From Polyangium jinanense (lineage in GTDB: Bacteria; Myxococcota; Polyangia; Polyangiales; Polyangiaceae): DNA of 52,178 nucleotides. This document shows positions 18,122 through 25,802 of the stretch, in pieces (positions within the stretch are counted from its first letter, which is position 1; every line of letters begins with the position of its first letter). The position numbers were made by a program, and so were the translations under genes. The DNA is taken from assembly GCF_028435365.1 (NCBI RefSeq), contig NZ_JAGTJJ010000069.1, forward strand, positions 1 to 52,178, in the 5' to 3' direction. The notes beneath the pieces are model-generated. The model worked only from the letters and a program-made list of their open reading frames with translations, ran no database searches and was not told where the DNA came from.

Positions 18122-18808
18122 ATGGCGATGGCAAGCCCGTGGGGCGCGAGCAAGGCAATCTTCGTGGCCGGGTCCCTCGGGATCCTTTCCGGTTGCGGCA
18201 GCTACACGTCCGACTACGTGCCGCCGAAGGACGGACGCGCCCGCGTCCTCTGGGACGACGACCGCGTCGTCGCCTCCCTGCCAAGCGAGGTCTCGGGCCG
18301 CGGCTGCAGCGAGGCCATCCGGAACCTGCCGGCAGACCCGGCGCAATATTCGACGTATTACGGCGGATCGACCGGCGTCGTCTATTATCGCCCCTGGATC
18401 ATCGTGCGCCCCGCGCCCGTGGTGATCGTGGGCTCCGGCGGCGGCGTCTCGAACGCGCCGCGGACCATCCACCGGACGCCGGCGGACGCCACGGTCCGCA
18501 GCCCCTCGGGCGGCGGATCGGGCAGCATCAGCGGGCCAGGCGGGGGAGGCGGCGGCGGCAAGAGCGGCGGCAGCAGTGGGGGCGGGGGCGGGGGCGGGGG
18601 AGGCGGCGGCGACTGGGGCAAAGCGGCGGTCGTGGTCGCGGTCGTCGCGCTCCTGACGCTCCCGATCATCACGTTGAGCCTCGGCCTGACCCGTCCGGAG
18701 CCCGAAGGCGACGTCGCAAACGCGATCGACGAGGTCAATGCGTACAACGACCTCGCGCGCCTGCCAGGATCGCCGTGCGCGGTCGAGCCTGCCGAGGTGG
18801 CCCAATGA
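18122..18808 (+). CDS. Gly-rich lipoprotein, first of a pair
   Basis: The 228-residue product has a signal peptide with lipobox LGILSGC, a domain containing YYGGSTGVVYYRPWI, a long Gly/Ser linker with a run of glycines, a transmembrane helix (VVVAVVALLTLPIITLSLGL) and a C-terminal motif AIDEVNAYNDLARLPGSPC. The ATG at 18122 is preferred over the GTG at 18083 because GAGG lies eight bases before it and it begins a compact signal peptide. Its stop overlaps the next start (ATGA). The next protein ends its membrane region with a related motif, so the two probably interact. Confidence 0.65.
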   Translation: MAMASPWGASKAIFVAGSLGILSGCGSYTSDYVPPKDGRARVLWDDDRVVASLPSEVSGRGCSEAIRNLPADPAQYSTYYGGSTGVVYYRPWIIVRPAPVVIVGSGGGVSNAPRTIHRTPADATVRSPSGGGSGSISGPGGGGGGGKSGGSSGGGGGGGGGGGDWGKAAVVVAVVALLTLPIITLSLGLTRPEPEGDVANAIDEVNAYNDLARLPGSPCAVEPAEVAQ

Positions 18809-19503
18809 GCGCGCGGAATTCTCTCGTCGTCCTCGGGCTCTCGGCATTCGCGCTCACGGGATGCGGATCCGGCTTCACGGCCGTCGAGCCGCGCGTGCTC
18901 GCCCCGCACGAGCTTTCGCTCCGCTACGAGAACGAATTCCAGGTTCATTCGCCCCAAGGTATCGTCGCAACCGGCGTGCGTTATCGTGGCCTCGCCGAAT
19001 ACGTGGCGTGCGTGCCCGACGCCGAGCGGCACGCGCTCGCAGCCGAGACCGCGGGCGACACGGCCGTGGGGCTCACGGTCGCAGGCATCACGCTCGGCGT
19101 GGGCGGCATGGCGGGTCTCGCCGGTCTCGCCTACCAGAACAACCCCGATCTCATGTGGGGGCTCTTGCTCAGCGGCATTGGCGTCGAGATCATCGGCCTC
19201 GTGATGACGGCATCCGGTCGCGCCACGAAGATCGACGCGCACGGCCACGCGGTCGACGCGGTCAATTATTACAACGACGCCGTGGGCAGCCGCGGCGGCC
19301 GTTGTGGCCCGCGGGGCGCCGAAATGCCCCAGCCGGAATACGTCGACGCGAAAGCCCCGCCAGCCGCGCCCGGGCCGATTCTCCCGGTGCCCGTGCAGCC
19401 CGACGTGCCCATGCTGCCGCCCGCATTGCCCGAGCCCGAAGGGACGACGCCCGAGCAGCCTGCGGATCTGCCGCCCGAACGAATCATCCTCGACAATCCT
19501 TAG
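18805..19503 (+). CDS. Lipoprotein, second of a pair
   Basis: The 232-residue product has a signal peptide with lipobox FALTGC, a domain of about 75 residues, two hydrophobic helices (VGLTVAGITLGVGGMAGLA and LLLSGIGVEIIGLVMTA), a motif HAVDAVNYYNDAVGSRGGRC and a Pro-rich tail. The motif matches AIDEVNAYNDLARLPGSPC of the upstream protein in spacing and key residues (A-x-D-x-V-N-x-Y-N-D ... C). Start overlaps the upstream stop. Repeat R2 begins directly after its TAG stop. No family is recognised. Confidence 0.65.
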   Translation: MSARNSLVVLGLSAFALTGCGSGFTAVEPRVLAPHELSLRYENEFQVHSPQGIVATGVRYRGLAEYVACVPDAERHALAAETAGDTAVGLTVAGITLGVGGMAGLAGLAYQNNPDLMWGLLLSGIGVEIIGLVMTASGRATKIDAHGHAVDAVNYYNDAVGSRGGRCGPRGAEMPQPEYVDAKAPPAAPGPILPVPVQPDVPMLPPALPEPEGTTPEQPADLPPERIILDNP

Positions 19504-19700
19504 ATCGGGAGGCGCTGAGCTGGGGCGTTGCCCCAGGCCCCACCCGGGGCTATCCGCCCCGGGACCCGGACCAGCGCAAGCGCTGGACCCAGGGTCGATG
19601 AACTGCGCGATGCGCAGTTCATCGAACGGGCCGAGGCAAGACCAGGAGTGCGTCTGCCAAATCAAGGCAGCCGCGCTGATATCTCGAGGCCAGCCAAAAA
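19504..19700 (+). repeat. Dispersed palindromic element R2 (half copy)
   Basis: The element starts at the base after the upstream stop codon with ATCGGGAGGCGCTGAGC. It contains the CTGGGGC/GCCCCAG stem, the CCCGGGGC/GCCCCGGG stem, CCAGCGCAAGCGCTGG, and the perfect 14-bp hairpin TCGATGAACTGCGC/GCGCAGTTCATCGA with loop GAT (19595-19625). After this comes the family's core (CAAGACCAG...) but not the mirror half. No gene is present between 19504 and 19742. Confidence 0.85.
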
Positions 19701-19742
19701 ACGATGGAGAAGTACGTCCGCCGCGTGTCATAACGCGCGCCC

Positions 19743-20324
19743 ATGCGTAGCCTGCACCGCATCCTCTTTCTGGGCATTCTCGTCGTCCTTCAAGCAGCCT
19801 GCGGCGGCAAAGTCGTCATCGATCGCGACGGACAAGGCGGTAGCGACCCGATCGACCAGGAACCGTCCGATGTTTGCCCGTCCTATTGCAGCGCGGAGGT
19901 CGCGCTCGGGTGCTTCAAGGAGGAGGCCGGGTGCGTCAGCTCTTGCGAAAACAGCCTCGGAGCCGTGGGCTCCTGCGCCGCGCTCCTCGGCGCGGCATAC
20001 ACATGCTTGGGGCAGAACATCTCGCCGTCGTCGAATTGCAACAAGCCGCCGCCGCCATGTACCGACGAGATTGAGGCCTTCCAGACCTGCGTGGCGTCGG
20101 CCCCCTGCACGAGCCTGGGCGAATGCCACGTCTCCGCCGGGGACTGCAACTGCACGAACGAATGCGGCGGTGCGCTTCTGGAATCGGACTGCAATACGGA
20201 CACGGGAGGGGTGTGCACCTGCCGATTCAACGGTGAGGTCGTCGGGACCTGCACCCCGACGACGACCGCAGTCTGCGACAACCTGGTGGGCTGCTGCGCC
20301 GGCCTCTTCGCCGCAAGCCATTGA
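19743..20324 (+). CDS. Cys-rich lipoprotein
   Basis: The 193-residue product has a signal peptide ending in lipobox VLQAAC and 20 or more cysteines in pairs (CPSYC, CVSSCENS, CNCTNEC, CTCRFNG, CDNLVGCC). It is probably a small disulfide-stabilised surface protein. It stands alone between two copies of the dispersed palindrome: R2 before it and R3 directly after its TGA stop. No family is recognised. Its codon use is in line with the neighbours. Confidence 0.65.
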   Translation: MRSLHRILFLGILVVLQAACGGKVVIDRDGQGGSDPIDQEPSDVCPSYCSAEVALGCFKEEAGCVSSCENSLGAVGSCAALLGAAYTCLGQNISPSSNCNKPPPPCTDEIEAFQTCVASAPCTSLGECHVSAGDCNCTNECGGALLESDCNTDTGGVCTCRFNGEVVGTCTPTTTAVCDNLVGCCAGLFAASH

Positions 20325-20667
20325 TGCGCCACTGCGCTGGGGCGTTGCCCCAGGCCCCACCCGGGGCTATCCGCCCCGGGACCCGGACCAGCGCAAGCGC
20401 TGGACCTTTGGTCGATGAACTGCGCGATGCGCAGTTCATCGAACAGGCGGAGCCAAGACCAGCGAAGGCCCTGCCATCAAGACAGCCGCGCTGACAGTTT
20501 TTATGGGCAACGCCGTCCCTGGTCTTGCCACCGGCCCGTGGAAGAACTGCGCAACGCGCAGTTCTTCCATCCCGAGTCCAGGGCTTGCCCTGGTCCGGGT
20601 CCAGGGGTGGACAACCCCTGGTCGGGCCCGGGGTGAAACCCCGGCGCTGCGCTTCCCAGCGCCCCCT
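20325..20667. repeat. Dispersed palindromic element R3 (full copy)
   Basis: This full copy fills the gap between two convergent genes: it begins right after the TGA at 20322-20324 and runs to the TAG (minus strand) at 20668-20670. The left half carries TCGATGAACTGCGC/GCGCAGTTCATCGA (20412-20442, loop GAT). The right half is an inverted, diverged copy carrying TGGAAGAACTGCGC/GCGCAGTTCTTCCA (20539-20569, loop AAC). The core has CCAAGACCAG and CTGGTCTTG as a further inverted pair. The two stems differ by compensatory changes. Confidence 0.9.
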
Positions 20668-22650
20668 CTAGAGATCCATCTTGAGCAGCCGGCCCTCTGG
20701 CTTCGAGGCGTCGAGCAGCGGCTCCAGGAGGTACGGCGCCTTCTGCATCTCCTTTGGCGGCGGCGCTGTCGTGGTCACGACGTACTGGAACGCTGGCGAC
20801 CCGTTCGAGCTCTCCTCCAGGTGCCGCGCGTAGAGGAACAGCCGCTCGTAGATGCGCCCGTCCATGTCTGCCTCGCGGGGCCCGTCGTGCACGAGCAGCC
20901 CCGGGAGCTGGCCGTGTCCGTCCATCGAGAGCTTCATCGCTGCGAGGTCGAATGCGAGCAGCTTGATCGTCTGCATCGCTGCGCCGTCGCGCTCGCCGCG
21001 GTCCTCGACGCGCAGCTCGAGCCGCCGGCCCTTCACCTCGACACGTGCCTCCACGTGATCGCCGAGCAGCGCGCGCACGACGTCGCGGAATCGCTCCGAG
21101 ATCCGCGCCTCGGCCTCCTCTTGCTCGCGCCGCAGTGCGGCTTGACGCTCCGACGAGGCTTTCACCTCGTCCGTCACGATCACGAGCCGCTCCGTGTTCG
21201 CGTCCGCCTCGCGCTCGGCTGCCGTCATGTAGCCGTAGAGCCGCTCGACCTCCTCGATCGCTGCTCGCTCCCGCGCGATGCGCTTCTCCTCCGCGGAGAG
21301 CGCGCTCCGCTGCCGCGCATGCTCGGCTGCCGCCTCTTTCTGCGCGGCCCGCGCCTCTGCGAGCGTGCGCTTCGCCTCCATCACCGCCTCGGCGAGCGCC
21401 TTCTTCCCTTCGCGCGTGATCGGCGTCGCGGACGGATGCGATGCTGCGAGTGCACATCCCTTCGCGATCGCCACATCGAGCGGCACGCTGCAAATGCCCG
21501 CGTGCACCGGCAGCGACGCCTTCGCCCCTTCCTCTGCTTCGCGCTTCTTCTCGCTCGGCCGCTTCGCCTCCTCGCGACGCGCTTCTGCCTCGCGCAGCGC
21601 CTCGACCCGCACGCCGCACGCCTCGGCCGCTTGCCGCGCCGCATCCTCGGCTTGCTCCACCGCGAGCGCCTGCGCCGCGAGTGCCTCCTCCGCGGCCGCG
21701 ACGCTCTCCTTCCGCCGCGATACCGTCTCGCGGAAGCGCGCGGCGAACAGCGGCCCTGCGTCGCTCGTGTCGTCTTCGACGCCGAGCAGCCGCGCGAGCC
21801 TGCGCCGATCTTCCGCGGCGCGATCCGCGAGCCTTGGCGCCCTCTCCTCGAGGCTCTGCTTCTCCAGCGCGAGATCCTCGTAGCGACGTTGCGCCTCGCT
21901 CTCCTCGTCCGACATGAGCGCGCAGAGCGCTCGCAGCACCACGTGCCGATCGTCCGTCACGAGCCGCGGACTCTCCGATTCGCTCGACGGATCGCGCCAC
22001 TCCACGAGACCCGCGAACCGTGACTCCTGGTCCCGCGAAAGCCACGGCAGCACGTGCTCCCACGCGATCGGCTCCCGCTGATGCGGCAGCTCCTTCACCG
22101 GCACGGGCTCCATCACCACGTGCCGGATGTCCGCGAGAAAATCCTGGTACCCGCCGCGCCCGCGCTCCGCGAGCGCCTCGGCGAACGACATCCCGCGCAC
22201 GGCGAACGGATGCAGGCCGAGCCCGAACGGCCGCCCCACGATCCAGCGCGCGTCGCCCACGACGATCGCCGCCACGACCCAGCCGTCGGGCAGCGCCTCG
22301 CGGATCTTGTCCTGCCCGCGCGTCGTCCCGAACCGATGCTCGCCGAGCAGGTAGCGCAGCATGCGGCAGAACGTGGTCTTGCCGGCCGTGTGCCCCGTGA
22401 TCTGACCGTCGCCGAGCCGGTTCTCGATGTCCTCGGGCGTGGGTGGCGCCCAGAGCACGTTCAGGCCTTTGCGCAGCGTGAGGTGCCGGATGATGGACGC
22501 CTCGGACGCGTCGTAGTCGCGGAGCAGCCAGACCTCGGCGACCCAGACGAGCGGCTCGTCGCGGCCCTTCTTGATCGGCGCGGAAGGAGGCGGGGCGGGG
22601 GGCTCGAAACCTCCGAAGAGGTCGAGCTGTTGCATGCGACGCTTGGCCAT
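20668..22650 (-). CDS. SMC/Rad50-like coiled-coil ATPase
   Basis: The 660-residue protein has an N-terminal ABC-type half with Walker A GHTAGKTT (residues 86-93), a long central coiled coil (about residues 235-510, rich in Glu, Arg and Ala heptads), and a C-terminal half with an HDG-type Walker B in LPGLLVHDGPREADMDG (about 582-598). This layout matches Rad50-like ATPases of antiphage and conflict systems such as the ABC-3C and DUF2326 groups; the phrase GLNVLWAPP before Walker A is also typical. It sits downstream of a helical partner gene, and dispersed repeats R3 and R4 bracket the pair. A DNA-sensing defence role is inferred. The pairing does not match a system I can name. Confidence 0.8.
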   Translation of the reverse strand: MAKRRMQQLDLFGGFEPPAPPPSAPIKKGRDEPLVWVAEVWLLRDYDASEASIIRHLTLRKGLNVLWAPPTPEDIENRLGDGQITGHTAGKTTFCRMLRYLLGEHRFGTTRGQDKIREALPDGWVVAAIVVGDARWIVGRPFGLGLHPFAVRGMSFAEALAERGRGGYQDFLADIRHVVMEPVPVKELPHQREPIAWEHVLPWLSRDQESRFAGLVEWRDPSSESESPRLVTDDRHVVLRALCALMSDEESEAQRRYEDLALEKQSLEERAPRLADRAAEDRRRLARLLGVEDDTSDAGPLFAARFRETVSRRKESVAAAEEALAAQALAVEQAEDAARQAAEACGVRVEALREAEARREEAKRPSEKKREAEEGAKASLPVHAGICSVPLDVAIAKGCALAASHPSATPITREGKKALAEAVMEAKRTLAEARAAQKEAAAEHARQRSALSAEEKRIARERAAIEEVERLYGYMTAAEREADANTERLVIVTDEVKASSERQAALRREQEEAEARISERFRDVVRALLGDHVEARVEVKGRRLELRVEDRGERDGAAMQTIKLLAFDLAAMKLSMDGHGQLPGLLVHDGPREADMDGRIYERLFLYARHLEESSNGSPAFQYVVTTTAPPPKEMQKAPYLLEPLLDASKPEGRLLKMDL

Positions 22651-22736
22651 GACTTCGAGAGCGGGTGCGCGACCCTACCCCACGTTTTCGCGACTGTCTC
22701 TGGAAAGGTGTCCTCGTGCCGTCCCGCGCGCGCCGG

Positions 22737-23510
22737 CTAGTCCTTCAGCGCCAGCAGGGTCCGATCGAGCTCATCGGCCATCTTGGTGAGCTCCTCCACG
22801 CTCACGCCGAGCTCCTTGCTCGCCTTGATGTCGGAGACGGCGCCGTCCTCCACGAGCAGGGCCGCGTACCTTTGCGCGAGCTTCGACGAACGCTGCAGCG
22901 TGCCGCGCAGATCGAGGGAGAGCTCCGGATCGTTCATGAGCCCTTCGAGGGAGGCGAGCACGCGGAGCGCGCGCACCTGGCCCGGCGCGTCCTTTGGCTT
23001 GCCCATCGGTTTCCCCATCGCCGGGACATCGTCGTCCTCGTCGTCGTCCTCGTCGCCGTCGAACCCGGGCAGGCCACGTTTGTCCTCGATCCGGGCGAGC
23101 ATCTCCTCGACGGGGACGAGCGGTACGTCGTTCGGAAAGACCAGTGCGCCTTCGCCGGCGCGCGGCAGGAGGTACCGCAAGGTTGAGACGAGGCCGCGGC
23201 ATGGGCCGACCTCGAGGTCCGAGGCCCGGTCGAGGGTGAGGACGGACTTGCAGGCGCGGTAGCGCGCGAGGATGGGCTTGGGGAGTGGGCGCTTGGCGAG
23301 CGCGTAAGCGGCCTGGAGCTCCGAGACGGGCGGGACTTCGCCGCCAGCGGCGACCTCGGGCACGCTCTCGTCCTCGTCGATCCGATCGACGTGTTCGTCG
23401 ATGTAGGCCTCGAGATGACGTTCGTACTCGTCGGCGAGCGCGGAGATCGCGCGGGGCGAGAGGGGGCTGTAGACGAACCAGGTGGCGCTCACGAAGCCGT
23501 CCCATACCAC
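22737..23510 (-). CDS. Helical partner protein of the SMC-like ATPase
   Basis: The 257-residue product is mostly helical, with no signal peptide. It starts MVWDGFVSATWFVYSPLSPR, has an acidic run (GDEDDDEDDDV, about residues 173-183) and ends in a helix-turn-helix-like region near SDIKASKELGVSVEELTKM. It lies 86 nt upstream of the ATPase on the same strand and is presumably its partner. The start is a GTG at 23510. The frame continues upstream (HRFLACFRSRAGHPV) until an in-frame TAG that directly follows ATGAGACGA. The true 5' end may therefore be lost or altered beside repeat R4. I recognise no family. Confidence 0.6.
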   Translation of the reverse strand: MVWDGFVSATWFVYSPLSPRAISALADEYERHLEAYIDEHVDRIDEDESVPEVAAGGEVPPVSELQAAYALAKRPLPKPILARYRACKSVLTLDRASDLEVGPCRGLVSTLRYLLPRAGEGALVFPNDVPLVPVEEMLARIEDKRGLPGFDGDEDDDEDDDVPAMGKPMGKPKDAPGQVRALRVLASLEGLMNDPELSLDLRGTLQRSSKLAQRYAALLVEDGAVSDIKASKELGVSVEELTKMADELDRTLLALKD

Positions 23511-23574
23511 GGGATGGCCGGCGCGCGAGCGGAAGCAGGCGAGGAAGCGGTGCTATCGTCTCATCCCGAACCGC

Positions 23575-23705
23575 GACGCTGGGGCGTTGCCCCAGGCCCC
23601 ACCAGGGGTTGTCCACCCCTGGACCCGGACCAGCGCAAGCGCTGGACCCGGGGTCGATGAACTGCGCGATGCGCAGTTCATCGAACAGGTCGAGGCAAGG
23701 CCGGC
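23575..23705 (+). repeat. Dispersed palindromic element R4 (half copy)
   Basis: A half element with CTGGGGC/GCCCCAG, CCAGGGG/CCCCTGG, CCAGCGC/GCGCTGG and the perfect hairpin TCGATGAACTGCGC/GCGCAGTTCATCGA (23654-23684, loop GAT). It lies in the divergent gap between the ATPase partner and the VOC gene. In R2, R3 and R6 the second stem is CCCGGGG/CCCCGGG, so both arms changed together. Confidence 0.85.
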
Positions 23706-23731
23706 GAGCGGATCGAGCGAGGTAAACGACG

Positions 23732-24463
23732 ATGATGAACGGGTTTTGCTGGTACGAGCTCAGGACGACCGACACGGGCGCGGCGCAGGCGTTTTATGTC
23801 GACGTGCTCGGCTTTCGAATGCGGGACAACCTGTTTTTCCGAGGCGATCGGCCTGTCGCCGGATGTTCGCCGTTGCCCGAGCGCGCCGCGGCCCGGGGCG
23901 CGCCGGCGCATTGGCTCGGGCATATTGCCGTGCGTGACGTCGAGAGCCTTTCGCATCGCATCCTCGCGCAAGGGGGGGAGCAACTCGGACCGACGCGCAC
24001 GCTCGAAAGTGGCGCGACGCGCGTGATCCTGCGCGACCCATTCGGCTCGGTCCTTTCGCTCGTCTCGTCGAGCGACACCACGAGCGGCGACGTGGTCGTT
24101 TGGCACGACCTCAACACGCGAGATCATGCGCGGGCCTTTGCTTTTTATTCGGATCTGTTCGGCTGGAAGGCGACCGAGACGGTGGATTTCGGGCCGGAGT
24201 TCGGCGCGTATTTGAAGTTCTCGTGGGACGAAGGCGGGCCGAGCGTGGGTGGCATGGTCAGCAGCGCTCGGCTGCCGCATGTCCACCCGCACTGGCTCTT
24301 TTATTTCCACGTGGAAGATCTCGACGAAGCGCTCGCCAAGGTGAGCGCGCGCGGGGGCAAGGTGCTCGCCCCGCGTGAGCTCCCGAATGGCGATCGTGTC
24401 GCCGTCTGCGACGACCCGCAGGGGGCCGCGTTTGCCCTGCATGCGTCCGCGGCGCGGGCCTAG
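23732..24463 (+). CDS. VOC superfamily protein, two domains
   Basis: The 243-residue protein has two glyoxalase/VOC modules. The first runs from WYELRTTDTGAAQAFYVDVLGF to RVILRDPFGSVLSLV and the second from VVWHDLNTRDHARAFAFYSDLFGW to VAVCDDPQGAAFALH. Each has the beta-alpha-beta-beta-beta layout with metal-ligand candidates (WHDL, HIAV and HWLFYF histidines). The family includes lyases, dioxygenases and antibiotic-binding proteins; this two-module kind is often annotated as a glyoxalase/bleomycin-resistance-like protein. The substrate is unknown. No signal peptide. No operon partner is evident; the next gene starts 82 nt downstream. Confidence 0.85.
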   Translation: MMNGFCWYELRTTDTGAAQAFYVDVLGFRMRDNLFFRGDRPVAGCSPLPERAAARGAPAHWLGHIAVRDVESLSHRILAQGGEQLGPTRTLESGATRVILRDPFGSVLSLVSSSDTTSGDVVVWHDLNTRDHARAFAFYSDLFGWKATETVDFGPEFGAYLKFSWDEGGPSVGGMVSSARLPHVHPHWLFYFHVEDLDEALAKVSARGGKVLAPRELPNGDRVAVCDDPQGAAFALHASAARA

Positions 24464-24545
24464 CCTCGTCCGCCCCCGCTGGCCGCGTCGGCCGTCGCCT
24501 TCGCTTCTCCTCCCGTTTTTGCCTTCTCGGTGGTAGAGCAACCGC

Positions 24546-24914
24546 ATGCGCGTGATTTCCAGTCATCGAACGAGCCCGGCGGTCCTCGCGACCGTCGCGG
24601 CGGTGCTGCTCGCGGCCGCGCCTGCCTGTTCGCGCTCGCAGGAGCCCTCCGGCAGCGGCGCCGTCCCGACCGCCGCCCCGAGCGCGACGTACACGACGCG
24701 CGGCAAGGTGCGCGCGATCGGCGAGAAGAAGGACAACATCACGATCGCCCACGAGGACATCCCCGGGTACATGAAGGCGATGACGATGATGTTCGAGGTC
24801 GCCAAGCCCGAGCTTTTGCGCGACGTGAAGGTCGGCGACGACGTGTCGTTCACGTTCTCGGATCGGGACGGGCGGCTCTTCGTCGAGTCGATCACGCCCG
24901 CGCCGCCGAAGTAG
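24546..24914 (+). CDS. CusF-like copper-binding lipoprotein
   Basis: The 122-residue product has a signal peptide with a lipobox-like PAC (VLLAAAPAC), a linker, and a C-terminal OB-fold domain of about 75 residues with the metal motif HEDIPGYMKAMTMMF. That motif matches the His...Met-x-Met Cu(I)/Ag(I) site of CusF, with Tyr in place of the capping Trp. It is likely a periplasmic copper chaperone. Two multicopper oxidases elsewhere in the window fit a copper-handling theme, though they are not adjacent. Confidence 0.85.
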   Translation: MRVISSHRTSPAVLATVAAVLLAAAPACSRSQEPSGSGAVPTAAPSATYTTRGKVRAIGEKKDNITIAHEDIPGYMKAMTMMFEVAKPELLRDVKVGDDVSFTFSDRDGRLFVESITPAPPK

Positions 24915-25021
24915 CAGGGGGGTGTGTCGACGGGCCCGTTTGTCTCGGCTTTTTTGACCCTCGACGTCACAAAAACAGCCTGTTCCCCGCCATTTTTCGT
25001 GGTATCGTCTCCAACGTGACG

Positions 25022-25798
25022 ATGCACCCGACGAAGCTCTTCGCGCCCGGCCCGTTTCAGGCCCAGCAGCTCCGCTCGGGGGACCCGTACGAGCTCTCGA
25101 ACGGGCATCCGATCCTGTGTCTGCCGACAGGCGGTCGCGGCGCGCGGGCGAACTTGCTCGGCGGCACGGTGCTGGAGACGGATCCGGCCGTCGAGCAGGC
25201 GGGCGTGGACGCGGGATTTTCGCCGGAGCCGGGGACGATGCGTGCGCCTGACGTGGCCGTGGGCCACGTGCCGGACGTGCCCGGCTGGGTGCAGGGTGCG
25301 CCGCCGCTCGCGGTGGAATACGCGGATCGCGGGCAGGACGAGGAGGAGCTGCAGTCGAAGATCGCCGAGCTCCTCGCGGCGGGCACGCAGTACGTGTGGG
25401 TCGTGTGGCTCACGGGTCCGCGAAGGGTCGAGGTGTACGCGCCGGGGCAGAAGCTTCGCACCGTGCGGCCGGGCGAATCCCTCGAGGCGCCGGGGATCCT
25501 GAAGAACCCGGTCCCCGTCGAGGCTCTGTACGACCGCGAGGCCGCGCACGAGGCCACGCTGCGCAACCTCTTGCAGCGCCGCGGCTACGAGAGCCTGGAG
25601 GCCGTGCGGGATGCAGGGCGTGAGGCCGGGGAGCTCGCCCACGCGCGCGCCGTTCTCCGCCGGCAGCTCGGCAAGCGCGGGATCTCGCTCGACGCAGCCC
25701 AGGAAGCGCGCATCGACGGGACGACCGACCTCGAGACCCTCGACCGTTGGCTCGATCAGACGCTCGTCGCGAAGACCGTCGACGAAGCCCTGCGCTGA
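25022..25798 (+). CDS. Uma2/DUF820 family restriction-like nuclease
   Basis: The 258-residue protein contains a PD-(D/E)xK-type core of the Uma2 kind: PDVAVGHVPDVPGW, then PPLAVEYADRGQDEEELQSKI and YVWVVWLTGPRRVEVY. The C-terminal 75 residues are a helical appendix ending TDLETLDRWLDQTLVAKT, seen in other members of this family. These proteins are putative nucleases with unclear targets and are often plentiful in genomes with many mobile elements. The ATG at 25022 is chosen; an in-frame GTG at 25016 is an alternative. Confidence 0.8.
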   Translation: MHPTKLFAPGPFQAQQLRSGDPYELSNGHPILCLPTGGRGARANLLGGTVLETDPAVEQAGVDAGFSPEPGTMRAPDVAVGHVPDVPGWVQGAPPLAVEYADRGQDEEELQSKIAELLAAGTQYVWVVWLTGPRRVEVYAPGQKLRTVRPGESLEAPGILKNPVPVEALYDREAAHEATLRNLLQRRGYESLEAVRDAGREAGELAHARAVLRRQLGKRGISLDAAQEARIDGTTDLETLDRWLDQTLVAKTVDEALR

Positions 25799-25802
25799 CC
25801 CT

